Below are positions 12,363 through 24,660 of a stretch of DNA of 47,454 nt, one piece after another. This DNA comes from Cerrena zonata (lineage: Eukaryota > Basidiomycota > Agaricomycetes > Polyporales > Cerrenaceae). A program made the position numbers and the translations under genes. The notes below the pieces were generated by a model that saw only the letters and a list, made by a program, of their open reading frames with translations, was not told the DNA's origin and ran no database searches. Location of the stretch: NCBI GenBank assembly GCA_038087015.1, contig JASBNA010000132.1, positions 1 to 47,454 of the forward strand. Direction: 5' to 3'. How positions within the stretch are numbered: the stretch's first letter is position 1; each line of letters begins with the position of its first letter.

Positions 12363-12750
12363 TAGCATTACTTATTAGAACGATCTGCCGCAACAATCCG
12401 CAAGTTTTCTTGGCATGTACAATATCATATATCTTACGCACAACCACGCCATATTGTAACGTATCCTTCCCGACTCAGATACGCAAGTGCTTATTGTATA
12501 TATAACACTACTCTACCAATACCAGTCAAATTCAGCTTCGACACATGTGCGTACCTCACTTCCGGTTACAGGTTCGAGATGCATGTGATAATTATGAGAG
12601 TGGCGCGTCCGCGTCAGGTTACCCCGCGTTCAATAGTAACTTCCTTGGACACGACTACACACCTTCCTTCTTCACAACGTTATATCACCAGACAGCCGTC
12701 AGTCTTTCCAGACCTTTAGATATCTCTCCAATTTACATCTCTAGATAACT
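12363..12750. other. intergenic region between E2 and carrier genes
   Basis: About 390 bp. An open frame (12545-12748) is present but resembles nothing and overlaps what should be the carrier promoter, so I treat it as chance. No other element recognised. Confidence 0.4.
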
Positions 12751-14089
12751 ATGCCGAGCGACTCCACAATTCATTCCCTGGCGGGTGCAGCTGGTGGAAT
12801 TGCTGCAATGTCGGCTACATAGTAAGTGTTATGTTTCATTATGATGATGGTGTAGCTCACAGGAGTAACGCAAACACAGTCCCCTCATTTTCCTTTCTAC
12901 TCGCGCTGCGGTTGAGACAAAGAAAGAACAAAAGGTAAGCCAGCATTCTGTCTTCGCCGTTCCCTCGGAACTAAAGCGGAGATCAGTCTGCGTACCAAGT
13001 TGTGGTAGATATAATCAAACGGGAAGGTGTCCTTGGTCTATACAGTGGTCTCAACTCTAGCTTGCTTGGAATTGCAGTGACCAATGGGTACGTGCTTAAC
13101 CCTCAGAACCATCATACCGATCAATAAATGCATATGTCACGCTGTAGCGTATACTACTACTTCTACGAACGTTCGCGGGGTGTCATCCTCAACTCACGAA
13201 AGGGTGGGAAAGGTCTTTCAACTCTTGAGTCGATCCTTGCTGGCCTTATTGCTGGTAAGCCATCCTGAACTAACTAACTCCAAATACTCACCCGTAAAAG
13301 GTTCTGCGACGACTCTTCTCAGCAACCCTATCTGGGTTGTACAGACTACCCAAGCCGTCCGAACCATGGATCAATCCGAGGCACCTGCGGATTCATCCCA
13401 ACCTCGTCCCATCATCAAACGTCTTGGGATTATTGAAACTATAGAATACATCCTTAGAAAAGATGGCCTCGCGGCGTTCTGGAGAGGCATCGGGCCTGCT
13501 CTAGTTCTTGTAATTAATCCTGTGATCCAGTACACCTTGTTTGAACAGCTAAAGAATTTCATCGTGAAACGCCGTCTGGCCAACCTACGTGCTGGTGGGC
13601 CTGCTGTCACTGCTGGTGCTGCAGTTCTGTCTGACTGGGATTTCTTCTTCCTTGGTGCTCTATCGAAACTCAGTATGTCAACTTTGTTTCTTTACTATAT
13701 CCAGACTAATGATGATCATAGTCGCTACTTCAACTACGTATCCCTACATGTGGGTAACTTCACTTTGTCTTGACCTGGATCCAGCAATCTAACGTGTGGA
13801 TTGGACTATGATATGATTTAGTGTTATCAAAAGTCGACTTCAATCGGGACACGCGCATGCCTTGCGCTATAAATCCGCCTTGGACGGCATTCTTACCGTC
13901 ATCCACGAAGAAGGAATCGAAGGATTATACAAAGGGGTCGGTAGCAAGCTCACACAAAGCGTTTTGACAGCTGCTATCTTGTTTGCCTGTCAGAGAAGGA
14001 TTTACGAATTGACAAAAGCGGTATGTCGCATTGTACGGACATGCATTATACTACGACTGATATTTTATGTTTTTAAGGCCCTTGCTTGA
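12751..14089 (+). CDS. peroxisomal PMP47/Ant1-type mitochondrial-carrier-family transporter
   Basis: Eight exons: 12751-12821, 12880-12934, 12987-13087, 13148-13254, 13301-13672, 13722-13749, 13822-14020, 14078-14089; 314 residues, the usual carrier length. The three-repeat fold is visible: repeat 1 begins HSLAGAAGGIAAMSATYPL, repeat 2 has AGSATTLLSNPIWVVQTT, repeat 3 has ATSTTYPYIVIKSRLQ. Each is followed by the typical GLYSGL, AFWRGIGPAL or GLYKGVGSKL loop. The degenerate signature TYPLIFLSTR in repeat 1 and SNPIWVVQT in repeat 2 are typical of the peroxisomal branch (PMP47, Ant1, SLC25A17), which exchanges adenine nucleotides or CoA-type cofactors across the peroxisome membrane for beta-oxidation. 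The last exon encodes only three residues and the stop, and an alternative end within the intron is possible. Confidence 0.88.
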
Positions 14090-14164
14090 TCGATTATTTA
14101 TCTGTATTTTACCTTGGTGCCGAATGTAATTATACCGTTTAGATCCAACATGAGGTGACAAAAA

Positions 14165-14236
14165 TTCGGATACGGGGAATTGAACCCCGGGCTATCGCGT
14201 GAGAGGCGATAATGTTAGCCACTACACCATATCCGA
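14165..14236 (-). tRNA. tRNA-Glu (anticodon CUC)
   Basis: Read on the minus strand it folds as a cloverleaf without an intron. The acceptor stem TCGGATA pairs with TATCCGA. The D region contains TGGTGTAGTGGCTAACA. The anticodon stem ATCGC/GCGAT closes the 7-nt loop CTCTCAC, whose central CTC reads GAG codons. The T arm is CGGGG-TTCAATT-CCCCG. Discriminator base is A. A run of five T directly after the 3' end fits a pol III terminator. Sequence is close to other fungal glutamate tRNAs. Confidence 0.93.
14176..14186 (-). promoter_or_regulatory. internal B box of the tRNA-Glu gene
   Basis: On the minus strand the sequence is GGTTCAATTCC, a perfect match to the pol III B-box consensus GGTTCRANYCC. 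It sits in the T arm, as in all type 2 pol III promoters. Confidence 0.85.
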
Positions 14237-14378
14237 CATAAATTGACTTAAATTAATACAATAAGTCCCCTAATCTTAGGCTACATTACTAGATCTATTG
14301 TTAATTTGTAGTGTCCCTGAAACTAGGAGTCAGATATTCAGAACATGCCTTCATGTGTGTTCACCAGCATTGCATCTA

Positions 14379-14838
14379 CAGTACACTTGCTCATACCGCA
14401 TATGGTAATACCGCATAATTCTCATAATGCATGGGAATGTGGAGGGTCCCAACTCGGGAGGCGGGGAATTTGGCAGAAATGTGCATATTGCATAATGCAT
14501 AGCCTTGAGGGCCGATTATGCATTACCACGGAGCAATTTTGGGGGATGAGAACGTATTTATCTTCCAAAAATGGATGTTTCACCTGAGGTATTTCAAAGA
14601 TCTGACACAAAATCATGAGTATTAATGCATATAATATGATATATCACCATATTACGGAGATTGTCACCTGGATCTATGTTAGAATTATAAATTTTCTCGT
14701 GTATTCTCATGCTTAGATTGATATTAAGCTATCGCTTAATCACATGATCTTTTAGGCGCCCTTTGCATATTACATATTTCTCATAATGCATAGGGTTAGG
14801 GTGTCTCCCGACGATATGCAGTATGAGCAAGTGTACTG
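14379..14838. mobile_element. 460-bp MITE-like inverted-repeat element, TA target duplication
   Basis: The left end begins CAGTACACTTGCTCATAC and continues with CGCATAT. The right end, read on the other strand, begins with the same 18 bases and then TGCATAT. Both ends are flanked by TA (14377-14378 and 14839-14840). The interior has no coding capacity and repeats short palindromic motifs such as CATAATGCAT. A CAGT start and TA duplication fit the Tc1/mariner superfamily, perhaps the pogo branch. It is non-autonomous, and the mobilising family is inference. Confidence 0.7.
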
Positions 14839-14840
14839 TA

Positions 14841-15289
14841 CTAGCAACACTAATGTTTACAACCTCCACCTGTGACCCGAACGACAAGTATGAAGATATA
14901 TTCCCTGCAACAATCGTGATTATCTTGGTGAGCAACGTCGGTAGTATGGATCGGACCTTCACGGTCTCGTTTGCATACCTATCTGCAGCTATATCCCTGA
15001 CAAAGGTATCGTCAATTATCTTGAAACAGGACCAAACGGCGAAGTCATTCAACACTCTGCTTTTCGAGCAGCCGACCATGACTTCTTAGGGTCAATAGGG
15101 TCTACAGCGTCATACCTGAGTTCCAGCCTTTCGCTTATCACTGCCAGCAATATCGCTACGACTGTGCTACTAGCAGATCTATCGGGTATTGCTGCTTGTA
15201 TATAACTAAACTACGGCATGTTTCAACGGTTTCTATCTCCCACCAAGACCTTAATCTTGAGCTCTGTCACCTAAATCTCGTTCTCTTTA
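14841..15289. other. intergenic region upstream of P450 gene
   Basis: About 450 bp. It contains short frames on both strands but no family I recognise. It is bounded on the left by the inverted-repeat element and should carry the promoter of the P450 gene. Confidence 0.4.
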
Positions 15290-17487
15290 ATGAATGCAGT
15301 CGTCGGACTTCTGTTCCTCACGCTCGTTTATTTCATCCTCCATCGATTTTTGAACCCACGAAAGGGGAAATTACCCCCTAGTCCTCGTGGATGGCCGATC
15401 ATTGGCAATGCCTTACAACTTGGTAACTTCCCATGGTTGCAAATGACACGATGGAGTGAGCAGCTTGGTACGTATACTCCGGTGGCCCGCTTGCACGATG
15501 TATTCTGATCAGTCTCCACTAAAGGTCCAATATATTCTCTGAACCTTGGTGGCCAGACTGCAATTGTTCTCAATAGCTATCGAGTTGCTTCAGAAATCCT
15601 TGATAAACGGTCGGCTATTTACTCTGATAGGCCGCGAATGATCATGACCAGTGAGATCCTGAGCGGGAACCTTTTCTTCCCTTTCAACCGTTATGGTGAT
15701 TTGTAAGTGACTCCAGTCGACTTAAACCTTCTTTAATCCATAGAGATACAAATGCGCTCCTTTCAGATGGAGGAAGCTTCGCAAGGCCTCGTTTGAGGGA
15801 TTGCATAGTCGGGCAATACATGCATATTATCCCTATCAGTTGCGAGAGTCTGCAATCCTCGTTGAAGCTCTGGCCAAAGACTCCGAGCATTGGCGCAAGC
15901 ATTTGAACCGGTGCGTCCATCCTTAGTAGATGTCCTATGCATTTGACTTATTTGTTATGTAGAGCGGTCAAGTCGGCGGTACTTTCTGTCTCATATGCTT
16001 TACCTTCCATAGAATCAGAGGACGATCCTCTTGTCAGCTACATTGATGACTTCATGCACCGTCTTGAACGTGCTGCGCGCCCTGGAGAATTTCTTGTCGA
16101 AATCTTTCCTATCTTGAACTACCTCCCTCCTTTCCTTGCTAAATGGAAACGGGATGGGCAGGCTTGCCATGAGGAAGATACGGATAATTTTGTGAAATGG
16201 TATCGGGATGCTATAACTCGCGCAGTAAGTTTATAACATCCTGCAAAAGTAATTTCAGGCTGATATAGGTACACATAGAATGCGGGTAAATGTGGTCAAT
16301 GCATTAGTAGATTACTCATGAAAAACCCTGATTTGAATGAGAAAGAAGCCGCCTGGATCGCTGGTACCATGTTGTAAGGTTTTCTCAATGTTTGACTTAT
16401 CGCAATTAATTTCTATGTACTACAGTGGTGGGGGATCATCTACGGTACTGTGCTGCAAATGAATAACCATTCGACTCTTGGTTCAAACCTGTGATAGACT
16501 GGCTCAGCTCATCAGGTTTTTGTTCTCGCTATGGTATCATTCCCGGAAGTAATGCGCAAGGCTCAAGCACAACTTGATGCTGTCGTCGGTCGGACGCGTT
16601 TCCCATCTGCGGAGGATCGGCCGAACCTTCCATATATTGAGGCGATTATCAGAGAAGTCCTTCGTTGGCATAATATTGGTGAGTGGATGGCTTGCATATT
16701 AGTGACTACATGGTTCTGATTTGTGTTTGTAGGTCCCCTTGGTATATTTCCTCTACATGCCTCGCCGAGGGTACGAGTGCTAACTCTTTTATCATTTTAG
16801 GTGTCCCTCACGCATCTTCTGAGGTACACGATTTGCGAAATATATTGGGAGATCCACTAATTTATGGTATTGTTAGGACGACATCTATGAAGGTTACTTC
16901 ATTCCTAAGGGTTCGATCATTTTCTTCAATGGATGGTGAAGTTATTCTTTGTCTTCCTACACATCATTAATACCTCTCCGTTATAGGGCTTTTTCTCGCG
17001 ATCGAGAACTCTTCCCAGATCCAGAAAACTTCCGACCTGAGCGATATTTAGATGGGACTGAGACCAAGGAGAATATACCACCTTTTACACATAACGAAGT
17101 CAGGGTTCATCTTTCTCCGTAGACAGTTCCAACTGACACGAACTTTCAGGGTCACACTGCCTTCGGATACGGCAGGAGAAAGTGCGTAGGAATCCACATA
17201 GCCAACTCCACACTCTTTCAAAATATTGCCACTCTACTTTGGGCATTCAATATCGAGAGAGTCAAGGACGGAAATGGTATAGAGATTGTTCCGGATATGG
17301 ATGATTTCCTCGACACAGGTCTCGCCGTGTGAGTATCCCCGCACAATTGTAGCTCGTGATGCTAATTGGCTGCTTCTATAGATTCCCAGCACCATTCCCC
17401 TGTAGGTTTGTTCCTCGGGATCCGGATGTTCTTGATATAGCGGCTGGGGTTCGCGAAGCCACTTTAGATGCACACCTTTCCTCATGA
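15290..17487 (+). CDS. cytochrome P450 monooxygenase, OrdA/CYP64-like
   Basis: Thirteen exons: 15290-15467, 15525-15702, 15767-15910, 15963-16224, 16279-16373, 16426-16444, 16516-16678, 16733-16741, 16801-16823, 16877-16935, 16987-17098, 17150-17328, 17382-17487; 508 residues. An N-terminal membrane anchor (VVGLLFLTLVYFIL) is followed by the hinge KLPPSPRGWPIIGN. The I-helix is GTMFGGGSST, a variant of the usual AGxDTT. The K-helix ExxR is EVLR. PERF-type motif FRPERY. The haem loop FGYGRRKCVG supplies the cysteine ligand. The layout is that of the large basidiomycete group resembling O-methylsterigmatocystin oxidoreductase (OrdA, CYP64). It is ER-bound and needs a reductase. Exon 8 is only 9 nt and exon 6 only 19 nt. 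The intron before exon 5 was chosen because only the acceptor at 16278 avoids a stop. Substrate unknown. Confidence 0.88.
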
Positions 17488-18865
17488 TACCATTCTTTTC
17501 TTGTCCGTGTCTCATACGACACATCCGTTTATTTTTGGTATACTCTGCTGTGGACGTATTCCAATATGGTTGCTACTCTGGGGGATCAGAGCACTTTGCC
17601 TTGAATTTCAGATACAGTCGGAGTGCACAAGCATCGATGTTCCATCGTAAGGTTGTATCATTCTAGACGTCAAAAGGTTTGTGGGTCCGGCTTATTACTA
17701 ACCGATACTAAACTTCGATCAGAATTGACTTCATGGTAATGGTTCGAAAGTTTGTTTGTGGTTGTCGCGCTGTTTGGTCATACTTTGCGCTGATTGTCAC
17801 ACTCATCAGGAGGTTGCGGTCGCAAAAAGACAGTTGCATCAAAAATTATGGAGTGCCTTCCTTTTGCGAATATGCCATAATATCCTGCCAATTATATTTC
17901 ATCACGTATGTTACCCCATAACTATGATGCACGAACTCCAGGCTGACGAAAAGGTTATTGAAATCTTGTTTCAGTCCCTCACTTTTCTTTAGGACTCAGA
18001 ACGGGCATGCTCCCCACCAGGTACGGATCCAATGCGATTGACGTATGACGTTCACAGGCGATGTAACGGCGGTAGAGCGAAGATGTCCCTTCGCAACTCA
18101 TGCAAGTAAAATGAATCTTCTTGACATCCAGTTCAATGCAGACCTTGTGCTTCCAGTTTCTGCCGCTACGGCCCTCCGTTTACATCTTATGAACGGGCTC
18201 AGTTGAAGCCGTTCGACCTCGTTGCGGAAGCGAGACGTCCTCGTCGGATGATTTCCAAATTACAAATGGTGTCGTATACAACCCCGTTCTCAAAGTTCGT
18301 GCCTCAGGAATGGGTGCTGTAACTCCAATAACGTCTGCTCACCTCGATGGTGATATCACCGCTTGACGCAGAAAGAAGCCCTAGAGATTGACATCAAGGG
18401 TTTGTCCGGGCATTTTGTGTAAGACCTGTCAGATGTGTTATACTTGGAGGACATATTTTTAACAGGTGAGAGTATCATGCTCGGTTTAATCAATTGAATT
18501 GCGATATGACTGCATAGGTTGGCGGCGCCGGGTAATATGGGTTTGAAATACTACGGTGATTAGGCTTCTTTTAAGCATCCGCTGTCGTACTGAAGCAGTC
18601 TTCTTCCAACAACGTTCCAGGGATATCTAGAAACATGCGGTGATTACTGCGGACGTTAGTCTCCACATAATACCTCCGTTGTGGAGAGTAATTGCATTCA
18701 GATGTCCCTTTCCTGCTGTTCCACTTGGTCGTAGGCGACAACACCTCAAACCTCCTCATTGTAGTGGAGCTGCGAACAATGGCTCTGACCTCACAGGACT
18801 GCTCAGGTATCTTAGAAATATATTGGGCCCCAAGTTCGATGTCATAATCAAACTGGGACTAAAGG
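17488..18865. other. intergenic region, no credible gene
   Basis: About 1.4 kb. Short frames at 17733-17992 and 18640-18870 do not resemble known proteins and cannot be linked by plausible introns. It could contain decayed coding sequence. The right end is the hydrophobin promoter. Confidence 0.4.
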
Positions 18866-18873
18866 TATAAAAA
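18866..18873 (+). promoter_or_regulatory. TATA box of the hydrophobin gene
   Basis: TATAAAAA lies 107 bp upstream of the hydrophobin ATG. Highly expressed fungal hydrophobin genes commonly have a clear TATA box at about this distance, followed by a short pyrimidine-rich leader as seen here. Confidence 0.6.
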
Positions 18874-18972
18874 CGTCTCCGACTTGTTGAGTTTCTGCAG
18901 CAACCGCAATATCTGCAGTTTCTACCAATTTTCTAAAGCACCTCTCCCAAGCAAATATCTCTTATTTTTAAG

Positions 18973-19423
18973 ATGTTCTCTCGCGTCTCTATCGCCGTTA
19001 CTCTTGCCCTTTCTTTCCTTGCGGTCGCCACCCCAGTTCCCGCCACCTCTGGTGGTGAGCCAGCCAGCGAGTGCAATACTGGTCCCATTCAGTGCTGCCA
19101 ATCTACTGAAGCAGTAAGTATTTGCTATATTCATATATGTGACTTAGCTAACATTATACTTCTTAGGCTGACTCTACCTCTGGTGCGGCATTGCTGGGCT
19201 TGTTGGGCATCGTCCTCCAGGACGTGAATGTTCTCCTCGGCGTGACTTGCTCCCCCATTTCTGTGATCGGTGTTGGAAGTAGTGGCTGCAGCGCTAGTCC
19301 TGTCTGTTGCACTGACAACAGTCATGTAAGATTCTTTCAAAGTTATCTTTGTCTCAAACGTACTGATTCGTTTGTTACCAGGGCGGTTTGGTTTCAATTG
19401 GTTGTGTTCCTGTCACCCTTTGA
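18973..19423 (+). CDS. class I hydrophobin
   Basis: Three exons: 18973-19113, 19167-19325 and 19382-19423; introns of 53 and 56 nt; 113 residues. The N-terminus [19 protein letters not shown] is a secretion signal, with cleavage probably near ATPVPA. The mature part has exactly eight cysteines in the hydrophobin order C, CC, C, C, CC, C: SEC, QCC, VTC, SGC, VCC, IGC. The last two introns sit where basidiomycete hydrophobin introns usually are. The protein is secreted and self-assembles into water-repellent layers on aerial hyphae or fruit bodies. Length and cysteine spacing fit class I rather than class II. A TATA box at 18866 supports strong transcription. Confidence 0.94.
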
Positions 19424-20246
19424 ATATAACTGCTGTAGAGTATAGCGCTAGTATCAGGTGTCGAGACCAAATATCATCCCGAGGCCTGTACGAATATCGG
19501 AAATGTATGGAAACGGTTGAATGTACTTTGAATATATGATACGTTGAATGACATTGTTAACGACCAGTGGATGTATGATACCTTCCTGCGTGCAAAAACA
19601 ACGGTTCTCATAAACGTCAGACAATAGGATCACCGAGGGGTCGTTCACATTCAATCCTTCGTGGTATGTACACATTATGAGTCGTAATAGAATAAGAAAG
19701 GGAAACTAATATCCAGTAGCTGAGACAGGGACAAGAAAGATACTCCTATAAAAGGTTTCCGGGGTTTGACCAATCTCCAATTGTGTCGCGATAATAATTA
19801 TACATCTCCTGGGCTATACCAACTCGTACCAGCGATTCTATACTTCCATGGAGCCACAGGTTAAAGATATCCAGGATAGCGATAACAAACATAACAAACG
19901 AGGCGATAAACAAGAGGACGACGAAAGCATTACGAATGGTTGCTGTAAGCTATCGAAAGCAAGACGAGGTCTTCGTTGAGCGTTTTGACAGGGGGTTGAT
20001 TATGAGCGGGTGTAAGGTAAATGCGCTGGGTGCGCAATTAAAGCGTGTTTAAGGTAGGGAAAGAGCGTTGTCGGTTTGGAGTAGAGAGGAGTATGTTCCG
20101 TATGACCGAGGCGAGGTTTGACAATGCAAGACGAAAATGTCTGGACATCTTTAGTGAGACCTAGTGAGGAAAGAAAGGCGGCATTCTCGTGCGAGAGGTT
20201 GTGATACCTGATTTCATCCAGTCAGTAATGATGTAGTGAGAGCAGA
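19424..20246. other. intergenic region between convergent hydrophobin and P450 genes
   Basis: About 820 bp between two 3' ends. No frame of note and no repeat recognised. Likely UTRs and terminators only. Confidence 0.45.
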
Positions 20247-22273
20247 TTATAATATTCTCACAAAGGCGTCCATGATTTTCATCGTCCGCTCGTTAGTCTC
20301 CGCCGAATTGGCGATGATGTCGAAGTTGCGCACGGTCGTAGCAAGGGTGATTTTGAGCATCATTCGCGCGAGGTTTTGTCCACCGCAGACACGTGTTCCA
20401 AGTCCAAAGGGCATCAAATGTTGTGACATCCTAGAGAATAATTAAGAGGATGGAGTGAGCTACAGTGTGAACGACTTACTTCATGAGACGGTCCTCTTCA
20501 GCATCAGATCCATCCGTGGAGAGCCAACGTTCCGGTAAGAAGGTCTCGGCACTTGGGAATACATCCGCGTTACGATGCATACTCCAAGCCTGAGTGCCTA
20601 CGATGGTCCCGGGAGGAAGAGCATAGCCCATAAGATCAAAATCCTCATCGGCCTTGGAGACTGTAGCTGAAGTTCGGGCGGGTACAACACGCTCGAGGAA
20701 GGCGGGTGCGCTTCCGTAGACACGAAGTCCTACAATGGGAGGTATTGAGATTGCTAGTATGAATAAGATATTCAAAGTACGAACAAACCTTCTTTAAGAA
20801 AAGCGTTAAGGAATGGGAGCTCGTTGAGGACGGAAATGTCGGGGATAATCTTGGAATCAGTCATAACTTCGTCAAGCTCTGCTTGGAGTTTGATCATAAT
20901 GTCAGAGCGACGACTAAGTTCCCAGAAGAGATACGACAGAAGGGTGGATGACGTATCGACACCGGCAATCCTAGATATTTCATGAGCATCGTTTGAACTA
21001 TAGTAGTTGTTTATGGATTCTTACATATGTCCCATGCACTCAGAAATTACATGATGGTCAGGCACGAGTTCTCCGGTTGACACTAAGCGATGACGGAGGA
21101 GACGGTGCATCAATGGCATCTTCTCATTATCGAGACCCTCAGAAGGCAAGGCTCCAGAGTGTAATCCAGAACGAACATCATATAACCTCTCGCCTACGAA
21201 CTGTGTATATGTGATGTCAATCGGTGTCATCGAAGTATATTGAACTCAATTTACCTCAGCAAGGGTCTTGTCGGAGTCACAAATTCGACGCAAGCGAGAA
21301 TTTGGGATACGGCAGAATGATTTCCATAAGAAAGAGGGAACTACGCTGCGCTGAAGTTACATGTCAGTATCGTTTCGGCAGCATCATGCTGCTCTACATA
21401 CCAGGATACCACGAACGGGAAAATCGTGAATGGAACCGACAACGGGGTGTGTGACATTCATCGTCCATGCTTCCAATGCACCTGAACGAAAACCAAAGAC
21501 AGTACTGGACATGGCGTCGACAAGGAAGTGGCGGAAGAGTTCCAAACACTCGACCGAGGTCTTTCCTGAGGTACGGTCAAGAGTCTAGGCGCATTAAAAA
21601 TTTTCAAATTGCTATTATTACGAGAAGGAAATCTTACTTCAGTAAGCTTTCCCGCAAAGTTTTGGATTTCGGATTGGAAGAGAGTCAGATTTGAGACGGC
21701 GTAATGAGGGGCGAAGGCCTTTCGACGAATAGCATGCTCAGAATGAGAAAGTGATGTCATACTTTCCATTCCATGCAATGTCAACAATTACACGATAAGC
21801 CTCGAAAAAAACTAGAACTCACGCGTGGTCGTTATCATTACTGATGACATAAGGTCAGTAATCAATGTAGTGAATAAAAACGGAGGAGCGTACGTTAGGA
21901 GGCTTTTGTAAAGGTTGCTTTTATCGAACTTGTGGATGGCATAAACACTTCGAGCGGTTGTGACATCGCAAAATGCGACCTTGTTAGGCCCGATGCGAAC
22001 GACGGGACCATACTGTTCAAATAGAGCCTGAATGGTTCTGTGTTGTTCGAGGCGGGCAATCCAAGTGTTGAGCCAGAGGTCGGATACGGCAGCGTACCAC
22101 GGGCCAGGAATAGCAGCGAGCGGGGAGAAGTAAAGGCGATATACGGCAACACCTAGGAGAAAGGAGATGGTGGCAAGGAGTATCGAGGCGGAGTTGATAG
22201 GGATCGCTACACGGGCAAGGAAGTAGGGCAGCGCGACGTTAGAAGAAGTGAGATACAAAGTTTCGGTGCTCAT
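20247..22273 (-). CDS. cytochrome P450 monooxygenase
   Basis: Nine exons, listed from the 5' end: 21894-22273, 21823-21840, 21638-21761, 21402-21584, 21255-21350, 21025-21200, 20789-20970, 20480-20729, 20247-20430; 530 residues, all introns 49-61 nt. The start is the ATG at 22273 (MSTETLYLTSS); the frame stays open upstream but that part is basic and unlike a P450. Two hydrophobic stretches near residues 15-50 anchor it in the ER, followed by AAIPGPWYAAVSDLW. The C-helix region reads NDNDHAMTSLSHSEHAIRR once the 18-nt exon 2 is spliced in. I-helix AGVDTSST, K-helix EGLR, haem loop FGLGTRVCGG with the cysteine ligand. The Trp-rich PGPWYAAVSD start places it among fungal P450s related to benzoate-hydroxylase and trichothecene-type clans. 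Substrate unknown. Confidence 0.88.
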
Positions 22274-24660
22274 GTTGGATGGCTTGGGGAGCAGGTATGA
22301 AATGCGAATCGCGGGATGTGGTTTTGGGGAATCGATGGTCCAGGCGTACCGCTGGTGACGCGCCCTGCTCGCTGCGAGGGCGGGATGGAAATGAAGGTGG
22401 TGTTGGGGGTAGGAGGGAAAGGTACGCGATGGGGAACATCCTTCAGCTCTTGGGTTTTTATACACACTCCAAACTTCTGCGGGCACGCCGACGCACCCGC
22501 CGGTGTCGGGACACCTCCTTCGTCTAGACCCGCATCGTCAAGGGATATGCCGTCATTTTTGACCCATCCTTTTCGACCTCAGCAACCTCCTTGGTCCAGC
22601 GGGATTTCAATTCGTAAGCAGAACCTCGACGCCACCTCTACCTCGTACCTTCCTTTCTTGGAAGGTCACCTACCATATTGGTCAAACCGTTGAGCAACTC
22701 GACAGCACAGCTCCGGTCATCATCGCTCGGTAACTAGAACAGCTGCAAGTCGATTCCTTTATTCCACCAACGCCGCCCGGTATTATTGGCAAGGTTCAAT
22801 CTATGCTGCCATCGTCATGGGACTATGTTTCAGCCTGGCATGCTAGTCTACTACTTGAATCGTCAACTGTCCCGGTAGTCGGAGGCGAGGTGGGGATACC
22901 AAGCAACGAGGCACACCTTGATTGGCATCGCATGGCTAATATGGAAGTATAGTCTTCGTACAAAGCCAGAACAACCTGTTTGGGAACGTCATCGCCACAA
23001 ATTAGAAATAGTAAAGCGACGTTACTGACGATCGGTACGGTTTATGAGCGGAAGCGAGTCCAGCAAAGTCCGATATAGCCGCATGCAGCTGAAGGTATGG
23101 AGGTATAAAGCCTAGATCCTATATGCGATAAGACCATAGCACCTTAGACATACCTCTCCAACAGACTGAGTATTTCTGCTGCTCCATTGCGCGTATCCAC
23201 GTGGCTTTTCCCCAAGTGTTGCGATTGAAGCTTATTTTTCAGAGGCTGTTCATGTGTGTAGGAAGCATCGGTGCTATCGCTTTTACTCATGTGAGCAACG
23301 TTGCAGATGGCGGGCTGTCACCATGGGACTCCGAAGGGCTTCGCATCTGACCTGGAAAGAACAGATCGGCACTAGAGCATACTAGACCACTCGAAGGATA
23401 TGAATCGAGCGTGTACTTGGAAATTGTGCTGCAGAGAATCCGGTACCAGTAGGTTATCGCGAGAAGTCGTCCCATATTGTGGAGATAAAGCTCACCTCTT
23501 TGGTTGCACGATAGACCATTTAGGAAGAGAAAAAAGCTCTCTTGCAAGAGATAAATTGAAATCGAAGGAAAATTACCAGCCTACAGAGTGATTCGACATT
23601 TCACAAACTCCGTTGACTAGAAAATATGCCAAATACTTTCAAGCCGAAAGTCGGACGCGAATTGGAGATTGATAGGCTGAGTCTAAGCCTGAAAAGGTTG
23701 ATCTGAAACTTTTTTAACATCAGTAAAAAATCATTTCAGCCCTGCACTCAGTGCGCTAGGGCCAAGTAGGTACACTACTAACTTAGACTACAGTCAATTA
23801 TGTTTGCCTCGAAGAATGAAGCGACTCACGTGTATTTAATAGCTTGCCGCTAGTCATAAAACGAATAGCTACAAACTTGGAACAAAAAATTCATGAGTCC
23901 AAGGAGTCGGACTCATTGAATAGAACTTCAAAGCTTCGACTTGTACAAAGAGGTTCGAGTTGAACATTGACAAGAGATTCAGAAGTTGTTCCTAAGGTCC
24001 TGCGGCCCGCGGCCCGCATAGAAGATAATGCCACGTGGAGTCGATAAGATAAGATGTTCCTCCACTGCGGCCACTCCTTTATTGAATTTCAAGTGAAGAA
24101 TTTTCCGTATAACAAAGGTCAGGGATCGACTACCAGCTACGGAGACGAGGATTTTATTGTGTATGTGTCCAAAAATGCTTGTCATCCTAAATGCGTCTAA
24201 CATTCTTCTTTGATAGTTGCATATGGTCGTTTATGATACACGGGAGACGATACTGTTCAAGTTCCGGTCTCTGTGAACTTTCTAAGCCTCTCGGTCAGAT
24301 CAGACTGTGGTCCGGGTAAAAGGCTTGATATAATGTGGAGATGTATCTGTCAATCCGTAAACACGACAGGTACGCCGCCAGCTAATTCCGATGATATAGT
24401 ACTACTAGTAGAACTTCGGACATCATCAGTGGCATTACGCACTCGGAACTAATTATTCATTCCATCTTCAACAGGCGCGTCCGAGTTGTGTAAGGTAATG
24501 TGTTTTCACTTACGATGATTCTCGTTAACTCTTTAAGATAATGATAATGCTGAATGATTAGTGGGGTAAGTAGGGTCTTCGATGATGATCGTAGAACTTT
24601 GAAAGCCGCAATGACGCTCAGGATAGGAACTCGAACGAGGCTGTACAAAGTAACTTTTTC
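22274..24660. other. long stretch without a recognisable gene
   Basis: The first 250 bp are the promoter side of the P450 gene and relatively GC-rich. Beyond that, only short overlapping frames occur on both strands and none shows a motif or a consistent exon chain. No tRNA seen. It may be decayed transposon or intergenic sequence. Confidence 0.45.

Noticed and set aside
15290..22273. Secondary-metabolite cluster formed by the two P450 genes
   Set aside because: No backbone synthase, transferase, transporter or cluster regulator lies nearby, and the genes are separated by a hydrophobin and long empty stretches.
22316..22693. 125-codon plus frame upstream of the second P450
   Set aside because: It overlaps the P450 promoter on the opposite strand, is compositionally biased by local GC content, and has no domain.
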